Part shown: positions 18,318 through 27,732 of the stretch, piece by piece
How positions within the stretch are numbered: the first letter of the stretch is position 1
Layout: every line of letters begins with the position of its first letter
From: DASQPR01 sp963836785
GTDB taxonomy: Bacteria; Actinomycetota; Actinomycetes; Mycobacteriales; Micromonosporaceae
DNA length: 64,000 bases
Direction: 5' to 3'
Assembly (NCBI GenBank): GCA_963836785.1
Contig: CAWIKW010000001.1
Location: forward strand, 124,001 to 188,000
Made by a program: the position numbers and the translations under genes
The notes under the pieces: generated by a model
Told to the model about the DNA's origin: nothing
The model's database searches: none
What the model saw: the letters and a program-made list of their open reading frames with translations, nothing else

Positions 18318-19602
18318 GTGGGAGATGGGGGCGTTCGCGATCCGGAAGTAGTCGACGATCCGGTTGACGCGCTGTGCGCCCGCGCCCGCGAGGTTTCCGT
18401 CGCGACCGCACGCCTGCTCGAGGCGATCGTCGCGGTCGCTGCCGACGCACGGCCCGGTTTTGACGCTGACGAGGTCGCCTTCGCGTTGGCGTGGACGCAA
18501 TCGGCCGCTCGGTCTCAGGTCGAGTTCGGCCGGTACCTGACTCGGGTCGTTCCTGATGTTTTCGCGGCACTCGGTCGGGGCGCGATCGACGTACGACGTG
18601 CATGGGTCTTCGCAGACGTCTTGGCACTTGTCGACGACGCGATGGCCGCGACAATCGCCGACGCTGTGTTGCCGGTCGCTGGCGATCTCACGACGAGCCA
18701 ACTTCGGGATCGGCTCCGCCGCGCGGTCCTGAAGGCCGATCCGGATGCCTCCACACGGACGGCCAAGTCGGTTGCCGACCGCCACGTTGGGTGCCAGGCC
18801 GATCGGGAGGGTACGGCGAGTCTGTTCGGCGTGCGACTTCCGGCCGCGCGTGCCACGGCGGCGTTCGAGCGCATCGACGCGTTCGCCCGCGGGCGTAAGC
18901 ATGACGGCGACGGTCGCACAATGGATCAATTGCGTGCCGATACGTTCCTGGACCTGCTGGAGGGCGTGGGCATTGGCTCCTCGCCAGTGCACCGATCCGG
19001 CGTGATCGAGCTGACTGTGCCGTGGACGACTGCGACCGGCGCGACGAGCGATCCCGCAGTCCTCGCCGGATTCGGTCCCATCGACGCCGAATACTGCGCG
19101 CGACATCATTGCCAACCACGTCACACGGCTCGTGACCGTGTCCCGCCACGCCGGTCGAGTGCGATGGCGGCACACTCTGAGCGACGACGGCGGCCGACTG
19201 TTGAGCACGGGCCGGCCGAAGATCGAGCATTCTCGACGGCTACGGGGACTGGCTCTGGATGCGGACGGCAAGTCCTGCCCGGCCCCGGCTCCGGTCGCGC
19301 CGGCGCAGAAGGACCCGAAGCAGCGTGCGCCGAGTGCCGAACTCGCACGATGGGTTACCACTCGCGACCGTACGTGTCGTGCGCCTGGGTGCCGGGTCCC
19401 GGCTCGCGCCGCCGACATCGACCACACGAACAACTTCTCCGCCGGCGGAATGACGAGCCATGACAACCTAGCCGTCATTTGCCGGCATCATCACCGACTC
19501 AAACACGACGGCGGCTGGCGGGTGACGCAGCCGGAGCCCGGAAAACTCGTATGGACCTCGCCCCACGGTCGCGAGTATGTGCGCCGGCCCGACCCGCCGT
19601 AG
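18318..19602 (+). pseudogene. DUF222-HNH endonuclease-like protein, frameshifted
   Basis: A member of the large actinobacterial DUF222/HNH family (often in many copies and associated with 13E12-type repeats). The DUF222 part runs from the GTG at 18318 to about 19095. There the reading moves to the +1 frame: the sequence around TACTGCGCGCGAC makes sense as Y-A-R-D-I-I-A-N if one base is dropped. The HNH domain follows (RTCRAPGCRVPARAADIDH, HDNLAVICRHHHRLKH), with its paired cysteines and His residues intact, ending at 19602. The family may act as nicking or homing-type nuclease; no specific role is established. A repeat-rich non-coding stretch lies right after it. Confidence 0.8.
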
Positions 19603-20198
19603 CGATGCTGGGTATGAGTCAAGGCAGGACGGTCAGGCGTGCCGGTCGATTGCAACAGCGACGAGCCGGCAGCCACCGCTCCGGTGCGACCTCGCGTGGC
19701 TCGGTCAGGCTCGCGAAAGCAGTTCCGGACGTCCGGACGGCGCGTCGCACGCTGCTCCGCCGCCACGGTGCTGCGTCCCGCACGCTGCTCCGACCCGCAC
19801 ACTGCTGCGCCCGCACGCTGGTCCGCCGCCACGCAGTCGCGTCCCGCACGGTGGCTCCGGCCCGCATGCGCCGTGCCGCGCTCCGGCCCGCCGGCCCGCT
19901 CGCGGCATCATCCCGCGGAAATCGATCCGTCCCAGACGCAGCACCTTCCCGGACGCAGCACCGTCTCGGGCGCCGGGCATGCCCGTGCCCGGCACCGCGT
20001 GACCGATCCAACGATGAGGCGCGCGACGGAAAGATCAACGGGGCGCGGGCAGCGTCGCCACGGTCAGGCCGTAGTGTCGTGTTCGACGAAATGTCGCCGG
20101 CCGATGTCCGGGTTGGACGCGCACGCTCAGCCGGCACGCGGCAAGCTGGACCCGATGCATTGCCCGACGTACCGTTCGACGCCCGCGGGAGTGACGTG
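19603..20198. repeat. Repeat-rich non-coding interval before pgi
   Basis: About 600 nt with no gene I can support. Between about 19735 and 19890 a degenerate unit of the type CCCGCACGCTGCTCCG recurs roughly six times at 15-25 nt spacing. GACGCAGCACC occurs twice near 19937 and 19952. Open frames on both strands cross it, but their Arg/Ala/Pro-only composition is that of non-coding GC-rich DNA. The pgi promoter should be in the last 150 nt. Confidence 0.55.
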
Positions 20199-21830
<1,632 letters not shown>

Positions 21831-21837
21831 CCGCCGC

Positions 21838-21852
21838 CACCTGGGCCAGGTG
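21838..21852. terminator. Palindrome after pgi
   Basis: CACCTGGGCCAGGTG is a perfect palindrome about its central G (6-bp stem with a 3-nt loop if folded), 7 nt after the pgi stop. It could be a short terminator or a protein site. Confidence 0.35.
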
Positions 21853-22034
21853 AGAGGCCGTAACTGCTGATGCGGTTGTGTGCACCGGGTCGTACGGTAA
21901 CGATGGGGCGCGGCCGGAGCCGGTGGCGAGCTTCACATGGCATTCGAGCGGATCGGTTGCCGTGCGTTCACCAGGCATTACTATGTGTTGCTTACCCTGC
22001 CGAGGGTCGTGGGGGCGAGGGGGAAGCAGTGTCG

Positions 22035-24173
22035 ATGCCGACGAGGATCCGTGCCGACTGGACCTCGCGGCACCGGGTAACGATGTACGTCGAGGCAATC
22101 GTCGTTGCGGCGACGGTTGCGCTGGCCGCAACTCAACTCGGAAACATCACCCATACCGCTACCACGCACGGTGCGTTCTGGTTGATGACCGGCCTCGCGA
22201 TGCTCGCCGGCACACAGGCGTTCGTGGCGGCGATGCCGCCCGGTCGAGCGCCCATGATCATCTGCCCGACCATTTGTTTCACCTTCGCTGTCCAGCTGTG
22301 CTGGGGGCTTGGCCCCGCGATTGTCGCGCAAGGCGCGGCGGTCATCGTCGTGGCACTTCGGCTGCGCGCCGGGGTACGCGAAGCGCTGTGGTCGTTCGGG
22401 CAGATCGGGCTCGCCTTCGCGGCCGCTGCGGTGATTCTCTACGCCGGCGACCCGGATCCGTTCCACCGGGACGGTCCCAACAACATCGTCGTCGACGCCG
22501 TGTCCGTGATCAGCGCCGTCGTCGTCTGGCTCGCGACCTATGGCGTGCTGGGTGCGATCAGGGCCCGGCTACAAGGACAGAGCCTGCGCTCCCGCGCGGC
22601 CAGGACCGCGACGGCAAACCAGGTGCTGTTCAACGCCTCGCTGCTGCTGTTGAGCCCGGTGCTCGCGGTGACCGCGCACATCGATCTCGGGTTCCTGCCC
22701 CTGGTGTTCATCCCGCTCTATGCGGTTCACCGGATGGCGAAGCTGTCCGCGGAGCGCGATCTCGCTGCGCGCCTCGATCCGCTTACCGGGCTCGCGAATC
22801 GCACCGGGCTGCGGCACGGGCTGGACGAGGTCGTCGCCATCTGCGCGAGTGACGGCCGGGCCGCGCCGCGACGCGCGACTCTCCTGATGCTCGACCTCGA
22901 CCGTTTCAAGCAGGTCAACGATGCACTCGGACACGATGTCGGTGACCAGCTTCTGATCGCGGTCGCGCGGCGGCTGGCCGCGCTCCGGCCGGAGGTCGGC
23001 ACGGTCGCGCGACTCGGCGGCGACGAATTCGCGATCCTCACCGCGACGCGCGACCTCGGCGAAGCGCATGACCTGGCCGACCGGGTAGTCCATGCTCTGA
23101 GCCAGCCGGTGACGCTGGACGGGCTCCGGGTGGATGTCACCGCTTCGGTTGGCATCGCGCTCCGCGACGAGGACGCGGCCGATTTCTCCACGCTCATGCG
23201 GCACGCGGATGTCGCCATGTACGACGCGAAGCAGCGCGGCGACGCCATCGCGGCGTACCAGCCCGGCCACGACACGAACAGCCCGCAGCGGCTGCGACTG
23301 CTGACCGACTTCCGCCATGCGCTCGAAGCCAGCGACCGTGACCAGATCTCCATGCACTACCAGCCCCAGGTCTGTCTCAGCTCCGGCACGGTGGACAGTG
23401 TCGAGGCGCTGCTTCGGTGGCACCATCCGACCTACGGGCTCGTCGATACGCAGGAACTCATGACGGTGGCCGAACACAGCTCGGTCATGCACCTGCTGAC
23501 CCAGCGGGTCATCGAGGACGTCGTGGGCCAGGTCGCCACCTGGCAGGCGCAGGGCCTCGACATGCGCGCCGCGATCAACGTCAGCTCGCGCGACCTTTAC
23601 AGCGACGACATCGTGGCGCATTTGTCGACCACGCTCGCGCGGCATCGCGTCGCGCCGGACCGCATCCAGATCGAGATCACCGAGAGCGCCCTGTTGGCCG
23701 ATCCGAGTCGGGCCATCAACACGGTCAACCGCGTGTGCGCCCTCGGGGTCAGCGTGGCGCTCGACGATTTCGGCACGGGATTCTCGTCGCTGCAACACCT
23801 ACGGAAACTCCCGATCGCCGAAATCAAGATCGACAAGTCGTTCGTGGCCGGAATGGCCGACAATCGCGACGATGCCGCGATCGTACGGTCCACGGTGGAT
23901 CTCGCCGCCTCGCTGGGAATCCGTACGGTAGCCGAGGGTGTCGAGAACGAATACACCCGCCAACTGTTGGCCGACGCCGGTTGCACGCTGGCGCAGGGAT
24001 GGCTCACCGCTTACCCGATGCCGGCCGACGAGCTGATCGAATGGATCGCGGCGAACCGGATCGTCGCGGCCACTCTGACGGCCGGAACTCCCTGTGTCGC
24101 GTTGCCCGACGGCGTGCCGAGCGGTGGTCCGGACGACAATCGCGACGAGACGTACGCGGGCTCCCAACACTGA
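22035..24173 (+). CDS. Membrane-bound GGDEF-EAL protein (c-di-GMP synthesis/degradation)
   Basis: A 712-residue signalling protein. Residues about 15-230 hold six to eight hydrophobic segments (a MASE-like membrane sensor region). A short coiled stretch leads to a diguanylate cyclase domain with the intact signature RLGGDEFAIL (Gly328) and then to an EAL phosphodiesterase domain with intact EALLRWHHP (Glu457) and DDFGTGFSSLQHL. Both active sites look functional. An RxxD inhibitory site is not evident before GGDEF. I chose the ATG at 22035 (AGGGGGA 10 nt upstream); a GTG at 22029 is the alternative. It is monocistronic. No c-di-GMP riboswitch was recognised nearby. The signal sensed is unknown. 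Confidence 0.92.
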   Translation: MPTRIRADWTSRHRVTMYVEAIVVAATVALAATQLGNITHTATTHGAFWLMTGLAMLAGTQAFVAAMPPGRAPMIICPTICFTFAVQLCWGLGPAIVAQGAAVIVVALRLRAGVREALWSFGQIGLAFAAAAVILYAGDPDPFHRDGPNNIVVDAVSVISAVVVWLATYGVLGAIRARLQGQSLRSRAARTATANQVLFNASLLLLSPVLAVTAHIDLGFLPLVFIPLYAVHRMAKLSAERDLAARLDPLTGLANRTGLRHGLDEVVAICASDGRAAPRRATLLMLDLDRFKQVNDALGHDVGDQLLIAVARRLAALRPEVGTVARLGGDEFAILTATRDLGEAHDLADRVVHALSQPVTLDGLRVDVTASVGIALRDEDAADFSTLMRHADVAMYDAKQRGDAIAAYQPGHDTNSPQRLRLLTDFRHALEASDRDQISMHYQPQVCLSSGTVDSVEALLRWHHPTYGLVDTQELMTVAEHSSVMHLLTQRVIEDVVGQVATWQAQGLDMRAAINVSSRDLYSDDIVAHLSTTLARHRVAPDRIQIEITESALLADPSRAINTVNRVCALGVSVALDDFGTGFSSLQHLRKLPIAEIKIDKSFVAGMADNRDDAAIVRSTVDLAASLGIRTVAEGVENEYTRQLLADAGCTLAQGWLTAYPMPADELIEWIAANRIVAATLTAGTPCVALPDGVPSGGPDDNRDETYAGSQH

Positions 24174-24517
24174 CCCCGTACGCACGGCAGCGCTAGCGAG
24201 CCATGGGCACGAACAGCGTATTTATGCTGCTTGATGTCATGGTCGTCTCAACGGAGCGCCGTTATCCCCCGTCACGTACCTGTCATTTCTTGGCGGGAAC
24301 CCGCCACCTGCATGTCTTGACGGATGCGGTCGGCTCCGGGGTGTCAAGATGCATCGCCTGTCGTCTATGCGATTTACATTGATCATTGCGGATGGCTTGT
24401 GATCTTCATCGATCACCGGCAATGTTTGCGACACGGAGACAGCATGTAGCGGAGGGTTCGCTCTCAGTCGCCTCCGTCGCCGCCGGCCACGTCTGGCCTC
24501 GCACGAAGGAGGACGAC
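24174..24517 (+). other. Upstream region of the cupredoxin operon with inverted repeats
   Basis: 344 nt without a gene and less GC-rich than its surroundings. Inverted repeats seen: TGGCGGGAACCCGCCA at 24291-24306; TCTTGAC...GTCAAGA (arms 24315-24321 and 24343-24349); and GTGATC-TTCATC-GATCAC near 24400. These could be operators or leader structure for the operon beginning at 24518. The gene itself has a perfect AAGGAGG ribosome site. Confidence 0.45.
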
Positions 24518-24910
24518 ATGGCGTTTCCGCGGATCTTGCTGGTGGTCCCGCTGCTGGTCGCCGGCATGTATCTGCCGAATGCCATTGCCACTCCGCCGAA
24601 GCCGGCCGCCGGCGTCCTCGGCATGACCCACGAAGGCTTCTCGAGTAAGGAAATCTCCGTCCGGTGCGGCAAGACCCTCACCATGGTCAACGACTCGCAT
24701 TGGGTGCACATCATCGGCCCGGGCCGGGACGCGATCCTCTCGGCCGAACGCGGTGTACCCGTGGACGGACGCCATCTGATGGAAACGACTGACGTCTACA
24801 CGACCGGCACGTGGAACACGGCCGGCACGTTCTATCTGACCTGTTCGGTTCACCCCGAAATGACGGTCAAAGTCGTCGTCACCGGCTGCTGCTGCGAGGG
24901 CGGAGCTTGA
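24518..24910 (+). CDS. Exported cupredoxin-like protein
   Basis: A 130-residue protein with an N-terminal signal peptide or anchor (about residues 5-24) and a plastocyanin-like domain. Type-1 copper ligands can be placed: His61 or His64 in NDSHWVHIIGPG, then Cys109, His112 and Met115 in TCSVHPEM, the standard Cys-x2-His-x2-Met ending. The extreme C-terminus carries three consecutive cysteines (CCC, 124-126), which is unusual and could bind metal or take part in disulfides. The ATG at 24518 follows AAGGAGG. It is the first gene of a row of same-strand genes leading to the PaaK-like enzyme and the GxGD protease. A role in electron transfer or copper delivery outside the cell is inferred. Confidence 0.82.
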   Translation: MAFPRILLVVPLLVAGMYLPNAIATPPKPAAGVLGMTHEGFSSKEISVRCGKTLTMVNDSHWVHIIGPGRDAILSAERGVPVDGRHLMETTDVYTTGTWNTAGTFYLTCSVHPEMTVKVVVTGCCCEGGA

Positions 24911-24978
24911 TGCTACGTGCTCGACGGTGCCCGGCGATGCCGGATGGATTCCTACGAGTTGTCGGAGGGGAGGTAGCC

Positions 24979-25074
24979 ATGTCGGCTCTCATGAGCAGCG
25001 TCAAGCACGCCCGTTACGTGATGGGTTCGCTTACCGCAGTGCTGTTCGCGGCTGTAGTTGGCGGCAGCTTCTGA
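24979..25074 (+). CDS. 31-residue hydrophobic peptide, candidate precursor/substrate
   Basis: A short gene with a very strong ribosome site (GGAGGGGAGG ending 7 nt before the ATG). The peptide has a basic N-terminal part (KHAR at residues 9-12), one hydrophobic helix (about residues 14-28, YVMGSLTAVLFAAVV) and ends GGSF. By the positive-inside rule it would sit N-in, like an isolated signal peptide or type II segment, the orientation cut by signal-peptide-peptidase enzymes. A longer reading from an ATG at 24910 (TGATG overlap with the cupredoxin stop) gives 54 residues. A large nested hairpin follows at 25105-25178, as is common after precursor-peptide genes. I recognise no family; the substrate or pheromone role is inference from context. 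Confidence 0.6.
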   Translation: MSALMSSVKHARYVMGSLTAVLFAAVVGGSF

Positions 25075-25104
25075 TCGATCGGTCCGCCGCCGCGGATCGT
25101 TGAC

Positions 25105-25178
25105 CCGCGGCACACGATCAGCCACAGACCGGGCGGGTTGCCTCGGCTTCGCGCCCGGTCTGTGCGGTTGTGCCGCGG
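25105..25178 (+). terminator. Nested 23-bp RNA hairpin, likely attenuator
   Basis: The outer stem CCGCGGCACA (25105-25114) pairs with TGTGCCGCGG (25169-25178). The inner stem CACAGACCGGGCG (25123-25135) pairs perfectly with CGCCCGGTCTGTG (25152-25164) around a 16-nt loop. The whole lies between the small peptide gene and the PaaK-like gene. There is no T-run, so a leaky terminator or mRNA-processing/stability element is most likely, giving more peptide mRNA than enzyme mRNA. Confidence 0.75.
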
Positions 25179-25217
25179 ACAGAGCGCGGTGCGACGTGCG
25201 GACACGAAGGAGTGGCA

Positions 25218-26651
25218 GTGTTCGAGACAGGGATCCGCCAGTTCCGGATGGCGATGGGCATGGTCTGGGGCCATCGGATCAATCCGCAGAATGTGGGCCG
25301 CCTGGTCGCCGACGCACTCGCCACGATGGCCGAGTTCGGTGAGCCGGGCGCCGACGCCGGGCAGTTGACCGACGGACCGCTGGCCGATCCGGCCGCTCGC
25401 CGGCAACTCGCCACCACCAACATCCGGCGTACCGCTCGGCGGCTCGCCGCCCAATCCCCGTTCTATGCTCGCCGTTTTGCCGCCGCCGAACTCGACATCC
25501 GCAAACTCGAACTCGACGGGCTCACCACCATCCCGGCCACCGTAAAGGCCGATCTGATCCGGCAGCCGGCCGACTTCCTGTGCGCCGACGCACCGCCGCA
25601 CCTCGCCACACGCACCACCGGCACGACCGGACGACCGGCCGAGGTCTGGCTCTCGCGCTACGAGATGGAGCTGTGGCCGGCAATCGGCGCGCTGGCCGCA
25701 GTGCTCCGCAACGACTTCTGGCCGACCGACACCATGCAGGTGAACATTAGTTCCCGCCAGACGGCGGCGCTGAACCTCGATGTCGCCGTCTGCCGCCTCA
25801 TCGGCGCCGGATGCCGCCTCGTCGGCCTCGTGCCGCCGGACGAAACGCTCGACAGTCTCACCGACGGGCGGGTGACGTTGCTGTCGACGTCCCCGAGCTA
25901 CCTCGGCGAGCTCGTGGTCGCGGCACGTCGACGCGGACTCGGCCCGCGTGACTTCCGCCTCCGCCGCATCGACGTCGGCGGCGAGATCCTCACGCCGAGC
26001 CTGGCGGCGGCGGCCTGCGCGACCTTCGGCGCCGAGCACGTCAACGACTTGTTCGGGATGACCGAGGTCCTGCCGGTCACCGCGCGCACCTGTAGCCATG
26101 GTCATCTGCACCACGACGTCACCACCGGACACGTCGAGCACGTCGACCTCGAAACCGGCGAGCCGGCGGAACCCGGAGCGCTCGCCACAGTGGTGATCAC
26201 GCCGTACTTCCCGTACCGCGACTGCATGCCGGTGTTCCGCTACGACACCCGCGATGTCGTACGCCCGATCGCCGATGAAGACCTGAGCTGCGAGGTCTCC
26301 GGCCTGCCCGCGACGAGCAAGGTGGTCGGCAAACCGGATCAGTTGCTACGGCTCGGACCGGCCGACGTCGTCACGCCACGGCAACTGGCCGAAGCCGTCG
26401 AGGCGTTGCCGACCGAGCCGTGGCCGGCGCGATTCCGCGCGGCTGTCGAGAACGGGCGGGTTCGACTGACCCTGCCGCAATCAGCGGTCGCGGGCTTCGG
26501 CGAGTCGGCCGCCGTCCGGCATTTCGCCGACAGCGGCGTCGACGTGGATCTGACCCTGGTCCCGGACGACGAGGCGCAGTCGCTGCGGCTGCTCCGGTGC
26601 GATCTGCGCGAGACGACGTTCGTCGCACCTCCGGCCCTGATCGGAGCATGA
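25218..26651 (+). CDS. PaaK-like adenylate-forming enzyme
   Basis: A 477-residue member of the phenylacetate-CoA ligase/CapK branch of the AMP-forming superfamily. The P-loop is TRTTGTTGRP (131-140); NDLFGMTEVLPV is the A5-type motif and FRYDTRDVV corresponds to the YRTGD motif. The C-terminal hinge (KVVGKPDQLLRLGPADVVTP) and small lid domain are present. The enzyme would activate a carboxylate as its adenylate, then pass it to CoA, an amine or another acceptor. Start is the GTG at 25218, 5 nt after AAGGAG. It is coupled to the GxGD membrane protease gene (1 nt between stop and ATG). No phenylacetate-catabolism gene is nearby, so ordinary PaaK function is unlikely. The substrate could be a fatty acid or the neighbouring peptide; both are guesses. 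Confidence 0.82.
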   Translation: MFETGIRQFRMAMGMVWGHRINPQNVGRLVADALATMAEFGEPGADAGQLTDGPLADPAARRQLATTNIRRTARRLAAQSPFYARRFAAAELDIRKLELDGLTTIPATVKADLIRQPADFLCADAPPHLATRTTGTTGRPAEVWLSRYEMELWPAIGALAAVLRNDFWPTDTMQVNISSRQTAALNLDVAVCRLIGAGCRLVGLVPPDETLDSLTDGRVTLLSTSPSYLGELVVAARRRGLGPRDFRLRRIDVGGEILTPSLAAAACATFGAEHVNDLFGMTEVLPVTARTCSHGHLHHDVTTGHVEHVDLETGEPAEPGALATVVITPYFPYRDCMPVFRYDTRDVVRPIADEDLSCEVSGLPATSKVVGKPDQLLRLGPADVVTPRQLAEAVEALPTEPWPARFRAAVENGRVRLTLPQSAVAGFGESAAVRHFADSGVDVDLTLVPDDEAQSLRLLRCDLRETTFVAPPALIGA

Positions 26652-26652
26652 C

Positions 26653-27714
26653 ATGAGCTCGTTCCTCAGCTCCAACACACACCTCGCGATCTTCGGTCTG
26701 TTCGCGGGCCTCGTCAGCTCCGTACTCGTCTCGGCGTGTGCGTGGTATTACCTGCGCCGGGTGCGGATCGAACGGCCGCCGATCGGCACGTTCAACGGGC
26801 GCGACATCGGCATCCTGTTCGTCCTGCTGTCCACGATCCCGCTGTTCTACCTGTTGCTGCCGCGTTGGCTGCTGACGTCGTTCCTGGCCGTCACGTTCCT
26901 GGCATCGATCTCGATCGGATTCGGCCCGGTGCTCAGCCCGGCCAAGCTGTGGCTCGGTATCGGCACGCTGATCGGCCTGAACATCTGGATGGGCAACAAT
27001 CTCCTCGGCAGCGTCCTCGGCTGGCAGATGTTCTGGGCCGAAAATGACGTCATCATCCTGCTCGGCGCCGTCTCGGTGGCGAACCTGTACGTACAGGGCG
27101 GCATGAAGATGCGGCATGTCGCGTGGTTCGCACTCGCGCTCGCCGGCTACGACGTGATCTTCACGTCGATCTGGCCGGTGACGAATGCGCTGGTCGAAGA
27201 GTTCCTCGGCTATCCGCTCGATCCGTCGATGGGCATGCGCTGGGGCTTCGACAACGCCGCCACCGGCATCGGAGACCTGCTGGTGTACGCGCTGTTCGTG
27301 TTGACCGCGTTCAAGGCGTACGGCCGGCGGGCCGGACAGATCGCGCTTGCGGTCGTGGTCGCGTTCGGCGCCGTTGTGCCGGCCCTGGTTCCGTTGCTGA
27401 TCAACTATGTCGACGCGAGGACCGACACCCTTGTCCCGGCGCAGGCGTGGTTCGGGCCGGCGGCCTACATCACGTATCGCATCATGCGCAGCCGCTACGG
27501 CCGGGAGCGGACGATGAAGGAGTTCGAGGCGAGCGCGGATGTCACCCACCCGCGCGTGCCGATCCTCGGCCCACCCGCGTCGCCCGGCGTGGCACCGGCC
27601 GACCGCCCGATCTCGCCCGCGCCGACCTTCGTGCGCGATTCCGTGATTGGATCGGAGTCGTCCGGCGCACCGAAGTCCGACAACGCCGCGGCTGGAGCCG
27701 GCCATTCCCGGTGA
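26653..27714 (+). CDS. Signal-peptide-peptidase/presenilin-like intramembrane aspartyl protease (candidate)
   Basis: A 353-residue polytopic membrane protein with eight or nine predicted helices (about 11-34, 51-70, 71-90, 97-123, 132-147, 155-178, 203-220, 228-252, possibly 262-278) and a Pro/Ser-rich cytosolic tail. Helix 6 carries YDVIFTSIWP (Asp167) and helix 7 carries GIGDLLVYALF (Asp208), closely resembling the YD...P and GxGD motifs of eukaryotic SPP/SPPL. A Pro-Ala-Leu triplet follows at 243-245. Spacing (41 residues between the aspartates, 35 on to PAL) is near the SPP range. No prepilin-peptidase features (zinc cysteines, GxGDxKL) are present. It is coupled to the PaaK-like gene and near a 31-residue type-II-like peptide. 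Family assignment is by motif only. Confidence 0.65.
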   Translation: MSSFLSSNTHLAIFGLFAGLVSSVLVSACAWYYLRRVRIERPPIGTFNGRDIGILFVLLSTIPLFYLLLPRWLLTSFLAVTFLASISIGFGPVLSPAKLWLGIGTLIGLNIWMGNNLLGSVLGWQMFWAENDVIILLGAVSVANLYVQGGMKMRHVAWFALALAGYDVIFTSIWPVTNALVEEFLGYPLDPSMGMRWGFDNAATGIGDLLVYALFVLTAFKAYGRRAGQIALAVVVAFGAVVPALVPLLINYVDARTDTLVPAQAWFGPAAYITYRIMRSRYGRERTMKEFEASADVTHPRVPILGPPASPGVAPADRPISPAPTFVRDSVIGSESSGAPKSDNAAAGAGHSR

Positions 27715-27732
27715 CGTACGGGGAGGACGGCC

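Noticed and set aside
16812..19478. 888-codon open frame on the minus strand opposite glgC and the HNH gene
   Set aside because: Its product is Arg/Asp/His/Val-rich low-information sequence, and the plus strand carries clear glgC and DUF222 coding signal. Long antisense frames are expected in high-GC DNA.
19479..20198. In-frame N-terminal extension of pgi by about 240 codons
   Set aside because: The extension crosses a repeat-rich non-coding interval and the HNH gene end; Pgi enzymes start at the ATG at 20199.
24174..24517. c-di-GMP (GEMM) riboswitch downstream of the GGDEF-EAL gene
   Set aside because: Inverted repeats are present, but the conserved GEMM core sequence was not found.
26653..27714. 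Prepilin peptidase (A24) as identity of the GxGD protein
   Set aside because: The first aspartate is in a YD motif in helix 6 rather than an early loop, and the GxGD is followed by LLVYALF as in SPP, not by a K-L prepilin-type sequence.
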